A stretch of 64,000 nt of DNA from Bradyrhizobium tropiciagri (GCF_018130505.1 NZ_JAFCKH010000018.1:1-64000), one strand, 5' to 3'; shown: positions 44,714 through 54,498, numbered from the stretch's first letter. Program-made: numbers and translations. Notes: generated from the sequence alone by a model not told the origin.

Positions 44714-46219
44714 TTAGTCTTTGACGCGAGCGAGCGGGCCGACGGCGGGAGCGTTGATTGGTTGTCCGTCGACATCGAACATCGACCCATGACATGGGCA
44801 GTCCCAGCACGTTTCAAAGCTATTCCAGTGCAAATGACACCCCACATGGGTGCAGCTCGCTGATCTCAAGTGCAGGGTGCCCGTCTCATCTCTAAAAGCA
44901 GCAAGCTTTTCCAGCCCACGCCGGAAAATCGCGCCTTTGCCGGGCTTCAGCTGGTCGAGTGATTTGATCTCGCCAGGCGCCACATACTCTGCAAAGTTTT
45001 TCAGTGCGGTGACGTTTTCAGTGAGAAAATTCTTCGCGGCCTTGAGGGTAACCCGGCCGGGCTCATAGATTTCCGTCCAGGGGTGATCCTTACCTAACAC
45101 GAGGCTCGTATTCAACATCGCGCCGGCTACACCGTGTGTAAGGCCTTGTCCGGAATCACCCATTGCAACGTAACTGTTCTTGCCGCCTGGATCCCTTCCG
45201 ACGAAGCCAGCGTAATCGATCGTATCGAGCACCTGCCCAGACCAGCGGTGCGTCTCTTTGCCGAGGTCGGAGATCATGCTGCGGGCCCAGACTTCGAGCC
45301 TGGAAAAGCGTGCATTCGCATCGTCCGCCTCACCGCTTTTATGATCTTCGCCTCCGACAAGCACATAGTCGGTATTGGCTGCGCCGGGTTGCAAGCGGAC
45401 ATAGTGGTACGGATCTTCCGTGTCCCAATAGAGAGCGTCAGGCAGCGCGCCGCGCTTGATTTCGAAGGTGATGACATACGTCCGGTAGGGAGCCGTCTTA
45501 GTGTGGATTGCAAACCGGTCTGATATCGAAGAGTTGGTTGCGACAACGGCATGTTTGGCTCGAATGATGCCGCGCGCGGCTTTGACCGTAACGAGAGCGT
45601 CGTCCTCAGTCACCTCCTCTACCGGACTGTCACGGTAGAAGATCACGCCCTTCTCAATGCAGGCCTTTGCCACCCCGGCTAGATACTTAAGGGGATGAAA
45701 CGTAGCCTGCCGGGGATATCGCAGAGCATGACGGTCGTCGGCCCCTTTGAGAGGCACGCCCACCAGTCGGTGAACGGGAACGCCGATCTGGCGGACCGCA
45801 TCCATTTCTTGATCGATCGTATCTGACGGCATCTCCCGACCTTGGAAGAGGTAACCGTCCAGCCTGCGAAAATCGCAGTCGATCTTCTCTCTTTTCTGGA
45901 TTTGCTCGATACGGTCAACGGCAGCAGCTTGGCTCTCGCAAAAGAGCTTCGTCGCTTCATGTCCCCTGATCGTCACCATCTCGGTGACGAGATCGTCGCA
46001 CAAGGGAGCGAGATGAGCCGACGTCCTCGACGTCATGCCGCCACAAATGCGGCCGCGGTCAACGACGATGACGGATTGGCCGTGCTGACAAAGCTCATAC
46101 GCCGTTGATATCCCCGCGATCCCCGAGCCGATCACGGCGACATCACACTCCTGAGCGCCATCGAGTACATCTGCATCGGGCGCGACTTCAACAGTCATCC
46201 AGAGCGACGTGCTGGTCAT
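44714..46219 (-). CDS. FAD-dependent oxidoreductase with C-terminal Rieske domain
   Basis: 501 residues. VAVIGSGIAGISTAYELCQH binds FAD (DadA/GlpO fold), and the C terminus has a Rieske [2Fe-2S] site: CTHVGCH and CWDCPCHGS, with two Cys and two His. A DAO-type domain (about 25-400) is thus linked to an electron-carrying cluster. Substrate unknown; amino or hydroxy acids are plausible. A GGAGGAACTCC ribosome site and an EcfG promoter precede it. A decayed paralogue is at 26155. Confidence 0.88.
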   Translation of the reverse strand: MTSTSLWMTVEVAPDADVLDGAQECDVAVIGSGIAGISTAYELCQHGQSVIVVDRGRICGGMTSRTSAHLAPLCDDLVTEMVTIRGHEATKLFCESQAAAVDRIEQIQKREKIDCDFRRLDGYLFQGREMPSDTIDQEMDAVRQIGVPVHRLVGVPLKGADDRHALRYPRQATFHPLKYLAGVAKACIEKGVIFYRDSPVEEVTEDDALVTVKAARGIIRAKHAVVATNSSISDRFAIHTKTAPYRTYVITFEIKRGALPDALYWDTEDPYHYVRLQPGAANTDYVLVGGEDHKSGEADDANARFSRLEVWARSMISDLGKETHRWSGQVLDTIDYAGFVGRDPGGKNSYVAMGDSGQGLTHGVAGAMLNTSLVLGKDHPWTEIYEPGRVTLKAAKNFLTENVTALKNFAEYVAPGEIKSLDQLKPGKGAIFRRGLEKLAAFRDETGTLHLRSASCTHVGCHLHWNSFETCWDCPCHGSMFDVDGQPINAPAVGPLARVKD

Positions 46220-46241
46220 GGAGTTCCTCCAAACACGTGGA

Positions 46242-46267
46242 AACGTTTCCGCAAACGGCAACGTTCC
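46242..46267 (-). promoter_or_regulatory. EcfG-type promoter of the oxidoreductase-ligase operon
   Basis: GGAAC, 17 bases, CGTT, 23 bases ahead of the start codon. The region 46268-47207 shows only weak open frames; a segment at 46869-46990 (minus) ends GIVLIKLEAKRLTYWKGREE and might be a flavin-binding protein fragment. Confidence 0.7.
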
Positions 46268-47207
46268 AAAGGGAAGCGGGTTTGGAAATGCGCGATTCAA
46301 CCACGCAGACGACCACTGCTTGCGGCGGGAGGCGCTGACTGTGCGCTCGACGTCAAATGAAGTGGATTCAAGCGGCCTAAGCGGAAACCCTGTTTCCAGA
46401 ATGGTCGGCCACAGCTTCTAGGGGTGTTTGGGCAGTTCGAAGGACCTAGCCATAAGCCAATGGTGCTTACGAAGGTCCCGTACCGCGACAAGCCGAAATA
46501 AGGAACCCGTTCTGCGGGGAGCCTTAAGACGGCGGCTTCCGTCAACTTACTCAACTTCATTGCGTACTCACCAAAGAACCGTGGCGAGCTCGCATCCAAC
46601 GACCGTCACTCCAAGACACCGCCGGCAGGGATTCACGCTCCGGATTATCTCATCGACAGCCCAGAGAAAGACCTCCTTTGAGGACGACCGTCAAAGCGTT
46701 GCCAGCTTACCGGCCCCGGATCAGATCCAAGCAGAAAGGCCGACCACAATTGCGATCCCCAGGAGCAAATTGGGCGCTGCGCGGCCCTGATGGCATCCGT
46801 GGCCCGATTGCGGAAAAGCCACTCCAAAAGACGGCTCACTCACTCTTTTTCGCGACACGGTGATCCGCTCAGAGCAAGATCTCGCCCTCTTCGCGCCCCT
46901 TCCAATACGTTAGGCGTTTCGCCTCGAGCTTGATCAAGACGATGCCGGGCGTGCCCACGCCGTTATCGAACCGTATCAAGGGGGCTGGGACCCCCGAAGC
47001 CTTGGCCTGGCCCAGGCAGATAAACGAGGAGCACAGCACGGCTTCGGCAAACGACGTCAAACAAGAATACTTGCGACGTGTGTCCCGGCTATCCGCGCTC
47101 GAGCGGACCATGGGCAACTGTCGAAGGTTCACGATGTGTAGCCGGTCTCTGCGATGGACTTTGGGCGAGCTGCCAGGTTTCGGCGGTGAAATCCAATGAC
47201 GCGGATG

Positions 47208-47342
47208 TCAGCCCGTATCCGATCGCTCACTGATCGTACTGAGCGCTTCTTCCGCCAGGAGCCACGTTCCTTTTCTGGAACGGGGCAGCCCCGCGCAACG
47301 ATCAAAAGGCCGTTTTTTTTCGTTTAGGTAGACATCAAACAT
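47208..47342 (-). CDS. Small protein (MFDVYLNEKKR)
   Basis: 44 residues: MFDVYLNEKKRPFDRCAGLP, RSRKGTWLLAEEALSTISER. GGAGAG precedes the ATG. Similar short proteins beginning MFDVYLN occur in rhizobia, but the middle here departs from them, which may point to a frameshift. Confidence 0.4.
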   Translation of the reverse strand: MFDVYLNEKKRPFDRCAGLPRSRKGTWLLAEEALSTISERSDTG

Positions 47343-47399
47343 CAGCTCTCCCGGACCGCCACTGTAGGTGCATCGGTCGAATGCGTGGTGACGCAAACG

Positions 47400-47633
47400 T
47401 CACAATGACCGGGATAGCGAAGCCTTGTGTTTCCGCGTAAGGCTATGCATGGCCCGCCGCGCCACCGCCTCAAGCGCGCCGAGCGCCGTCTGCCCGCGCT
47501 GTGCGGAGCGAAGTAGCCGCATGGCGACGAACTTGCGGCTCTCGTGATCTCCGCCATTGTTCGGAAGTACACGACAGGCTTCGTCGAGTACAACGTCGAG
47601 ATTTGCGGACGTCCGTTCATTGAGGATAGTCAT
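47400..47633 (-). CDS. Small conserved protein (NERTSxNLDVVLDE type)
   Basis: 77 residues from ATG 47633: MTILNERTSANLDVVLDEAC, RVLPNNGGDHESRKFVAMRL, LRSAQRGQTALGALEAVARR. The pattern is highly conserved in Bradyrhizobium and relatives; helical and cytosolic. Function unknown. 47634-48333 carries no supported gene. Confidence 0.7.
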   Translation of the reverse strand: MTILNERTSANLDVVLDEACRVLPNNGGDHESRKFVAMRLLRSAQRGQTALGALEAVARRAMHSLTRKHKASLSRSL

Positions 47634-48333
47634 AACGTGACCATTCAGCAAAAGATTGACTATAGTCCCAACAAATAAAAATCAGCGAAGAACGAAGATT
47701 TTGCTCATTCGGAGTCGATTGCGCTAACAAGTGCTGGTTTTGGCCGAGAGTTTCCCTTGTTATCCCCGTTATCCCCGTTTCTCTTGACCCTTGAGCATCA
47801 AGCTAGGTTCCGTGACAGAGAGCCAAGCTCCGTTCCTTCAATTCCGATGGCGCAGCGGGCAACGCAAACTTGCCTAGCAAGTTGGTCGCGTCGGGCTCCA
47901 GCAGGGACGGCCAGTCGCCAACGAGCTGTGAAGTTAGGAACTTCGCCTTTCGCTCAGGGATGGTTCGTGACCGCCGAGCCCCAGTGTCGGAGCCACTTTT
48001 CGTGAACCGCAGCTTGCGCGGAAATCGGACTTGCACGGCGCCGAAGCTGAAGAAAGCCGTGACCCGAGTCGGGTGCCAATTTGGAGCGGGACCGATGGGC
48101 CCCGTGACGCCCCGTAGATCCATCAGGATAATCGACCTCTGGATCGTGCAAGATTCAAACGCCAACATCCAAAAGGCGACATCAGACGAGATAGTGGTGT
48201 CGGCCTTGCCTCATTCGTTGTTAACCGCCACATAGCGTCTGTTTGTACATAAGAGTCGATTGTTGATTTGCGCCAGTCGATCTTTTCTCGACGAACACTG
48301 GTTTCACCCAAAATTGTCTTCCCCGAAGGCAGC

Positions 48334-49710
48334 TCAAAACTTCACCACGCTGCGTAGCCCAACGACGGTGGCGGCCTTTAGATGTTTGCCGGGCGACGAC
48401 CCAAGCGGATCGGTCGCGCCGCCGCCTGGATGACGGATGAACTGGACATTGGGTTGAAGGGTCATGCCCGCCCGAACTTCATATTGATAGACCGCAGTCA
48501 GCAGCGCTTCCGACGTGCGCAGCGGCCAAGGGGGGCCATGGATGGATTGAAAGTCGCGGTCGAGCAGCTGGGCACGCGGAGAGACGTGAGCGTAGGCTGC
48601 CGCAACGCCGAACTTGTCGTGCGGCCGCCTATCCATAAGGCCGATGAATTCAACGCCGCCATCGGCGTAAAGATCGATCAGATTGCGATCGGGCGGACTG
48701 TATGACGCTCGCGCAAATACGCCGATGCCGCGATCCTCGTTATCTCCCAGGCGATAGAGCTTCTGCTCAAGGGAAGCATAGAGACCGAAGTCGCCGACAT
48801 GGTTCGCAGCGATACCTGTACTCGCCGGCGCGGCAAGGGAGACGCCCGCCGTGTCCAAATGCTGGTCTGAGAAGCCGCCGAAGTGGCGCCAGCCGCCAAG
48901 CTTGAGCTTCCCATCCAGCCCTGGATCACCTTTTTTCGCATTCCATTGAAATTGCGCCTCGGACAAAAACAAGGGTGGATCGTTCACCCGAAAATTCACG
49001 CCAAACCGATCGCGCAACTGCGGATCATCCGTGCCGGGACCCGCAGCGTTGCCGTCGAACGCGGCTGCGATGAGCGTGAGATTGTCGGTCACGTCGGTTC
49101 GCAGTCGCGCCCCCATGGCGGCTAGTGGCGGGGATGGCCCACCGCCGGGAAGATCGAGCGACAGGCCTGCCGGCCAGCCGAGCGAGGCGTTGGTGAAAAC
49201 GTCGGTGTATTTCGCCGTCATGAACTCCGTGTCGGCGGCAAGCTGGCCCGCTCTCAAAGCGAGTTTCTCGCCCCATTTCTTCTCGAACCAGACCTCGTAG
49301 AGGCGGGTTGTCGGCAGCGCCTCGATGCCGCTGACATCCATGAAATTGAAAAGCGCGCCACGTGAAAGACCGCCCGCGTCGATCTGAAATATATTGGCGT
49401 GGAAGGTCACCTGCTTGAGGCCGACCAGTCTTTCGAAATCGACATCGACCGCAAAGTTGGTCCGGTCCTCGTAGATGGCAGTCTGTTTCGCGCCGCCGGT
49501 TGGATTACCAAGGACCTCACCGATATAGGTGACGGCAAACTTGACGCCGCGCTTTTCGAGCGGGTTCGGCAAAAGCCCGAGCGTCGTCTCCTGCACTGTG
49601 CTTTCGCCCGTATCGGGGTCAGCAGGCTTGAGATCGTCGGTTTTCTTGTCCTCCTGCGCGATAGCACTACCGCATAGCAGCAACGCGAGTAGGATCAACC
49701 AGCGGCGCAT
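48334..49710 (-). CDS. OprB-like carbohydrate-selective porin
   Basis: 458 residues from ATG 49710: MRRWLILLALLLCGSAIAQ is a signal peptide. The mature part has RTNFAVDVDFERLVGLKQVT, ANIFQIDAGGLSRGALFNF and alternating strands ending in LKAATVVGLRSVVKF with a terminal Phe, as in outer-membrane barrels. OprB porins pass sugars and small solutes. It diverges from the Nramp-like gene at 49881. Confidence 0.85.
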   Translation of the reverse strand: MRRWLILLALLLCGSAIAQEDKKTDDLKPADPDTGESTVQETTLGLLPNPLEKRGVKFAVTYIGEVLGNPTGGAKQTAIYEDRTNFAVDVDFERLVGLKQVTFHANIFQIDAGGLSRGALFNFMDVSGIEALPTTRLYEVWFEKKWGEKLALRAGQLAADTEFMTAKYTDVFTNASLGWPAGLSLDLPGGGPSPPLAAMGARLRTDVTDNLTLIAAAFDGNAAGPGTDDPQLRDRFGVNFRVNDPPLFLSEAQFQWNAKKGDPGLDGKLKLGGWRHFGGFSDQHLDTAGVSLAAPASTGIAANHVGDFGLYASLEQKLYRLGDNEDRGIGVFARASYSPPDRNLIDLYADGGVEFIGLMDRRPHDKFGVAAAYAHVSPRAQLLDRDFQSIHGPPWPLRTSEALLTAVYQYEVRAGMTLQPNVQFIRHPGGGATDPLGSSPGKHLKAATVVGLRSVVKF

Positions 49711-49880
49711 GTGACGTATCCGACCATCACCACATGATGCAGGTTTTGCGCGGTCCGACAATTACTCAGATCAACATCGGAAAGCGAACTTTGTGTCCAA
49801 ACCTGCACAATAGGACCCGTCCGCTTGCGAACGCGTTGTCGGTTCCGGAAATTGGTCTCGGAACAACTTGGAGAAATCGG

Positions 49881-51185
49881 GTGACGGGGAATGAGAACGC
49901 AGGCAATCGGTCCGTCGAAGACGAAGATCACGACGGATTTCTACAGCGCCTGGGTCCAGGCCTGATCACCGGAGCTTCTGACGATGACCCCTCGGGCATC
50001 GGCACGTATAGCCAGGCCGGGGCGCAACTCGGGTTCGGCATCGGCTGGACCATGCTGATTACCTATCCCCTGATGGTCGCAATCCAGGAGATATCGGGCC
50101 GGATCGGACGCGTGACTGGCCACGGTATCGCGGGCAACGTCTGTCGCAATTACCCGGTACCGGTCATCTGGTCCCTGATCGTGCTGCTGTTCATTGCCAA
50201 TACCATCAACGTCGCCGCCGACCTCGGCGCGATGGGCGACGCCCTCAAGCTTCTCATCGGCGGACCGGGCACGCTCTACGTCGTAGCCTTCGGTGGGGTG
50301 TCGGTGATCGCGCAGATTTTCTTCAAGTACGAACGCTACGTGTCGATTCTGAAATGGTTGACACTCGTGCTGTTCGCTTATGTCATCGCGCTTTTTCTGG
50401 CGAAAGTACCGTGGGACGAGGCATTAAGGGGCCTGTTGATTCCCAAGGTTCAGTGGGGCGGCACGTTTCTGACGACATTGGTCGCGATCCTCGGGACAAC
50501 AATTTCACCTTATCTTTTCATCTGGCAGTCGTCGCAGGAAGCCGAGGAGCAACGGATCGATCCGGACAAAAAGCCGTTGAAGCGAGAGCCACACAAGGAG
50601 CAGGAGGAAATCAAGCGGATCCGGATCGACACGCTAGTCGGAATGGCCGTGTCCAATCTCATCGCCATCGCGATCATCATGACAACGGCTGCGACCCTGC
50701 ACGCATCTGGTAAGACCGATATCGAATCTTCCGCACAGGCGGCCGAAGCGCTAAGGCCTGTAGCGGGTGCGCTCGCAGAGCTGATCTTCGCACTCGGTAT
50801 CATCGGGACGGGACTTCTCGCGATCCCGGTGCTGGCAGGCTCGACTGCCTATGCGATCGGCGAAGGACGAAAATGGCCCGTTGGATTGTCGCGAAAGCCC
50901 AAGGAAGCCGCTGCCTTCTACAGCGTACTAACAATTTCAGTCGCTCTTGGTGTTGCGCTCAACTTCACCGCGATAGACCCGATCAAGGCGTTATACTGGA
51001 GCGCGGTGATCAATGGCGTTTTAGCCGCGCCGATCATGACCATCATGATGTTGCTGGTGCGCCGGAGGTCCGTGATGGGCGATCTCGTGGTCCGCGGGCC
51101 GGTCTACTGGCTGGGCTGGCTTGCGACGGCGGCCATGGCTTTCTGCATTGTCGGTATGGCCGTTTCGGTGGCGGGTTGGGAATAG
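49881..51185 (+). CDS. Nramp-like divalent metal transporter, variant motifs
   Basis: 434 residues from GTG 49881, chosen for the GGAG site 7 bases upstream. About 11 membrane helices. Helix 1 has ASDDDPSGIGTYSQAGAQLG in the place of the DPGN motif, and helix 6 has GTTISPYLFIWQSSQEAEEQ in the place of MPH, so the metal-coordinating residues differ from those of MntH. An acidic and basic cytosolic loop (IDPDKKPLKREPHKEQEEIK) follows. It may take Mg, Mn or another cation. Confidence 0.85.
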   Translation: MTGNENAGNRSVEDEDHDGFLQRLGPGLITGASDDDPSGIGTYSQAGAQLGFGIGWTMLITYPLMVAIQEISGRIGRVTGHGIAGNVCRNYPVPVIWSLIVLLFIANTINVAADLGAMGDALKLLIGGPGTLYVVAFGGVSVIAQIFFKYERYVSILKWLTLVLFAYVIALFLAKVPWDEALRGLLIPKVQWGGTFLTTLVAILGTTISPYLFIWQSSQEAEEQRIDPDKKPLKREPHKEQEEIKRIRIDTLVGMAVSNLIAIAIIMTTAATLHASGKTDIESSAQAAEALRPVAGALAELIFALGIIGTGLLAIPVLAGSTAYAIGEGRKWPVGLSRKPKEAAAFYSVLTISVALGVALNFTAIDPIKALYWSAVINGVLAAPIMTIMMLLVRRRSVMGDLVVRGPVYWLGWLATAAMAFCIVGMAVSVAGWE

Positions 51186-51559
51186 CATCCCCGCTCCAAT
51201 CGAGCTCGTTTTTGCTGAATGATTGGCAATGAGCAACGGAAGCGGGCGCGAAAAATCTCAAGCCGGCGAGGTTGTGGGGTTGGCATCTTTTCTCACGCGG
51301 CTAGAGGGCGAGGCGACCGCCTGTCTGATCCGCGTCGCCAGCCGGCGTAAGGCGGGTGCATGACCGCGTATGAGCTAAAGTCCGGTGCACCATCTCTGCC
51401 CCAGACCGGTCGGGAATCAGCCATCAGATAAGGCGCTTTTACTGCGACGGTCGTTCTGAAGGTGCAACCCGACGGGTGGATCGGCACTCATCACGTAGTG
51501 ACTGCCAACTCCGCACGCTTTATCGGGATCTGCCTACTCGACCGGCTTTTCCAAATGGC

Positions 51560-51586
51560 AAGGCTCTCGGCTAGGCCGAGAGCCTT
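51560..51586 (-). terminator. Strong terminator of the 51615 gene
   Basis: AAGGCTCTCGGC and GCCGAGAGCCTT form a perfect 12-bp stem around TAG, just after the stop. 51186-51559 has no gene. Confidence 0.7.
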
Positions 51587-51614
51587 AGCGCTGACATGAG
51601 ACGAATACGCCACG

Positions 51615-51701
51615 CTAGTGATGCCAGAACAGAGCAAGCAGCAAAATTATCGGGAGGGGCACTCCCAGCAGCCACAGCAATGCGCCTTTTCCAAAGCCCA
51701 T
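51615..51701 (-). CDS. 28-residue membrane protein
   Basis: MGFGKGALLWLLGVPLPIIL and then LLALFWHH, one transmembrane helix. AGGAGG lies six bases ahead of ATG 51701, a perfect EcfG promoter at 51726 and a strong terminator behind. Nearly identical peptides are widespread in proteobacteria; function unknown. It is too short for most gene finders. Confidence 0.7.
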   Translation of the reverse strand: MGFGKGALLWLLGVPLPIILLLALFWHH

Positions 51702-51725
51702 GATATCCTCCTGTTGTGGCGCGTG

Positions 51726-51751
51726 AACGCGCTTGGAGGCGAGAAAGTTCC
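51726..51751 (-). promoter_or_regulatory. EcfG-type promoter of 51615
   Basis: GGAAC, 17 bases, CGTT, 25 bases before the start. 51752-52090 has no gene. Confidence 0.7.
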
Positions 51752-52090
51752 GCCACGCAAGGCACATTCCTTCAAGGCGCGAATGCTATTTTCAGCTTCT
51801 CTGTTAATCGGGGCCCGTCTGACACGAACGATTTTATTCAGCGCTCAACACGCTTCTCTGTCGCCTCCTTCTCCTGCGGGCGAAGCCTAGTATTCATCGG
51901 GATGGGATCTGAGCTTCGGGCAAGCGGCCCTTCTCCGGAAGGACATTCCACATCGCGCTCGGCTCCGAGCAGCCTGGCTTGTGCATTGGCTTCGTAGCGC
52001 ACACCCTGTAAGCCGCTTAACGTCCGAAAGCTTGCTGGTTTCGGAACAAAGATGCTGATTTGAACCTTGATAGGTCAAGGAGGATCAAAC

Positions 52091-52366
52091 ATGGCACAAG
52101 CAGCATGGAAGCGGACGGGATCACCCATCGGCAAGAAGGGGCCGCGCAAGAAAAATCCCACGTATAAGCGCCGCTTGCGTCAACCGTGGACCGACAAGGA
52201 AGTAGAGCAGCTTCGCACGCTGGCAAAGGCGAACACGCCAACTGGCGTCATTAGCCTTAAGATGGAGCGGCCACCCAGCTCGATCGCCAGCAAGGCGCAG
52301 CGAGAAGGTATCTCGCTTAAGCCAGTCAATCGCTCGCCTTACAACCGACGCAGGAAAGGCGGCTAA
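52091..52366 (+). CDS. Basic SANT-like DNA-binding protein
   Basis: 91 residues: a basic N terminus (GKKGPRKKNPTYKRRLRQPW), then WTDKEVEQLRTLAKANTPTG, VISLKMERPPSSIASKAQRE and a basic tail. This Myb/SANT-like layout is that of the shorter protein at 3145. AGGAGG precedes the ATG; an incomplete GGAAC box lies at about 52043. A nucleoid or regulatory role is likely but not shown. Confidence 0.7.
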   Translation: MAQAAWKRTGSPIGKKGPRKKNPTYKRRLRQPWTDKEVEQLRTLAKANTPTGVISLKMERPPSSIASKAQREGISLKPVNRSPYNRRRKGG

Positions 52367-52512
52367 AAAGCATGGTCGCTGACAATGGCCTCTTGTAGCG
52401 CTTTGGTATCGCTTGAATTGTTACAACCACATCTCAAGCCGGCACCGCGCATGCAGCCGCGCTTCCACCGTCTAGGCAAGGTGCGGCAAATTCTCAGACG
52501 GGCTTGAGGCGG

Positions 52513-52835
52513 TCACCGCTGGGGCAATTGCAATTCGTCACAGCGTGTCAGTGTCCGAAGAGGCGAACCCTTATCCAAGTTGAAGAGCTGTTGCTCCGCT
52601 AGGCGCCAAAACTCCTTATCGCGACCTTCCGGCTTGCCAGCATTCCCCACAGCTCGTAGGCGCGAGCCAGGCCAGAAGCGTTGCGCTTGGACCGCCGGCG
52701 CTGGTTGAAGCTCCGCGAGACAGATGCTCGCGATGCGTCGTTCGTATTCGCGCTTCGGGAACATCGGAGATTACAGAAGTGCAGCCGAGTCTCCCGGGGC
52801 CGCCATCCAGTCCTCAAGGAGGTCCTCGGGGTCAT
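52513..52835 (-). pseudogene. DUF2934-like protein, frameshifted
   Basis: LARAYELWG in one frame and NAGKPEGRDKEFWRLAEQQL in another add up to the DUF2934 signature (AYxLWxxxGxPxGRDxEFW). A candidate start MFPKREYERRI is in the second frame, so more than one shift is needed. Confidence 0.4.
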
Positions 52836-53089
52836 CGTCCGCCAAGCACCGGTCCCGCTTCGTGCGGCCTCTCCTTTCCTTTGGCAAGTTTCGCCTTCGA
52901 TGCCACCGCATAACGCCTTTACCTTCTTTCTCCGTGGAAACGGGGCCAGGCGATTGCAGTTCCTACCTGCGGAAGCCGACCTCTGGGAACATTCATCACG
53001 CCGTTTCTGAGGAGGAACAAATGCCTTACGGCTCCATTTTTAAACAGCCGGTCTTGGGGTGATGGCAAGCACTGGACGAAGGAAAGAAG

Positions 53090-53293
53090 ATGGCTCGAAA
53101 AGCGAAAAAACGGAAATATTCCAAGAGTTCGGGCAGCGACGTGAAAAGCGAAATGCGGCGCTATAAGAAAGGCAAGGCGAAGAGCGGTCCGGGCGGTAAG
53201 GGCGGCAAGGTCAAGAGCCGAAAACAGGCGATCGCAATCGGACTTTCGAAGGCGCGCAAGAAAGGCAAGAAAGTCCCGAAGAAGAAGAAATGA
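53090..53293 (+). CDS. Very basic small protein (DUF6496-like)
   Basis: 67 residues: MARKAKKRKYSKSSGSDVKS, then SGPGGKGGKVKSRKQAIAIG and LSKARKKGKKVPKKKK. More than a third is Lys or Arg, as in histone-like nucleoid proteins. KSRKQAIAIGLSxARKKG is a conserved signature. GAAGGAAAG precedes the ATG. It may condense or protect DNA under stress. Confidence 0.75.
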   Translation: MARKAKKRKYSKSSGSDVKSEMRRYKKGKAKSGPGGKGGKVKSRKQAIAIGLSKARKKGKKVPKKKK

Positions 53294-53329
53294 AGGAGAG
53301 CGGCAAAGCAGGCTGAACCGCGCTTCGCC

Positions 53330-54182
53330 TTAAACTTTGCCGTTGCCCCGGTTGGTGAAGCGGGCGTTGCCTAGCCCCGTCCCGATTGTCAGCACACCCC
53401 AGCGCCTGACGTCCTGCATGAAAGGCATTTCCGAAAGCCCCTGCACCACGCCGTCGTTGTGCATGATCACTGCCGTGTCGTGGCCCCCGATCTGGGGGAC
53501 GGCTTCGACCAAGCTCGCCGGCAGATTGAACTTGCTGCTCTCCCAATTGCCCGGCAAGTTCTGAGCGCCCTTCTCGATCGAGCCATCCGCCTTGATGACG
53601 CCGGGGCAGGCGACACCGATCAAGGGCGCGAGCTTCAATCCTTCCTTGTCGGCTTTCGCGATCCGATCCTTCAGCATCTTCACGAGATGCTTCACCGCTT
53701 GCTCCCGGCTCGGCTCATCGTCGGCATGACGCCAGAGCTCGGACTTCCAGACACACGCCTTAGACAGGTCCTCGGCCTTCTTGCGGCAGGCCTCCACAAC
53801 GCCGCAGCGAATGTTGGTGCCGCCGATGTCAACGGCGAGGATGGAATCCTGGCCCTCGTAGATCCATGACGGCGCCAGATGCAGCGCCCCGATCAGGCCG
53901 GCGTCGTCGGGATGGCGCTTCGGTATCGTCGCCCACCAGGATGGCGTCTAGCAGCTTTTTGCCGACCTTCTCCGACGGCTCCTTCCCGAAAGGATCCTCA
54001 CCGGTCTTGCGCAGCGGCTTGCGCCACTTCTCAAGGATGTCGCGGAAGGCGCTTTTGCTCTCGCGGTCGCCGATGAATCCTCCGTCATCCTTCAACTCGA
54101 TATTGAAGCTGTCAATCTCCACCGAAGGAAGGCGGGAGGCGCCGTGGGCGGCCATGCCGGTAGTCGTGACCGTCTCAGACAT
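53330..54182 (-). pseudogene. ROK-type kinase-like protein with internal deletion
   Basis: From ATG 54182 MSETVTTTGMAAHGASRLPS, then ELKDDGGFIGDRESKSAFRD, and after a join at 53930 HPDDAGLIGALHLAPSWIYE, DSILAVDIGGTNIRCGVV and PLIGVACPGVIKADGSIEKG. The ATP loop DIGGTN and the sugar-binding region are intact, but about 80 residues and the frame are lost at the join. The related full protein is a fused ROK family member of Bradyrhizobium. Confidence 0.65.
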
Positions 54183-54288
54183 TCTGTACTCTGAACAAGC
54201 CGCCGATGCGCGGCTCGTCAGGTAAACCGCGCAGACAGAGCCACAGTTCCTATGCCGGCTTTGCAGGATGCAGCGTGCGCGGATGTCG

Positions 54289-54441
54289 CTAGTGAAGAAG
54301 ACGCGCGAGCTCCTCGCGCTCGGCGGCTCGTCCCTTCATGGCCGTTTCGAACAGAGCCTCCTGAATGTCCCAGGGCATGTCGCCCCATACGTCCAGGGCC
54401 GCCCGCCCAAGCAGCGCGGCAAATGTTTCGGTCTTTTCCAT
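54289..54441 (-). CDS. Small helical protein under a stress promoter
   Basis: 50 residues from ATG 54441: MEKTETFAALLGRAALDVWG, DMPWDIQEALFETAMKGRAA and a short end. Acidic and helical. It shares a two-way EcfG promoter with the YciE gene at 54530. Function unknown. Confidence 0.6.
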   Translation of the reverse strand: MEKTETFAALLGRAALDVWGDMPWDIQEALFETAMKGRAAEREELARLLH

Positions 54442-54471
54442 TCGACGTCTCCGGTCCGGTTGTCGCAGACG

Positions 54472-54498
54472 GGAACGGCGGCGGCGTCTCCGCGTTCC
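54472..54498. promoter_or_regulatory. Two-way EcfG promoter
   Basis: GGAACG...CGTTCC. On the plus strand GGAAC, 16 bases, CGTT (serving 54530); on the minus strand GGAAC, 16 bases, CGTT (serving 54441). The -35 of one is the -10 of the other. Confidence 0.65.

Noticed and set aside
46869-47132. Minus-strand frame ending LTYWKGREEGEILL
   Set aside because: The end resembles flavin-binding PNPOx-like proteins, but the N-terminal part does not, so I only mention it as a possible fragment.
47803-48235. Open frames of about 120 residues on both strands
   Set aside because: No motif, no ribosome site and composition typical of non-coding GC-rich DNA.
52040-52066. GGAAC box ahead of the 52091 gene
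   Set aside because: The bases at the -10 position (CCTT at 17) do not fit CGTT well enough to call a promoter.
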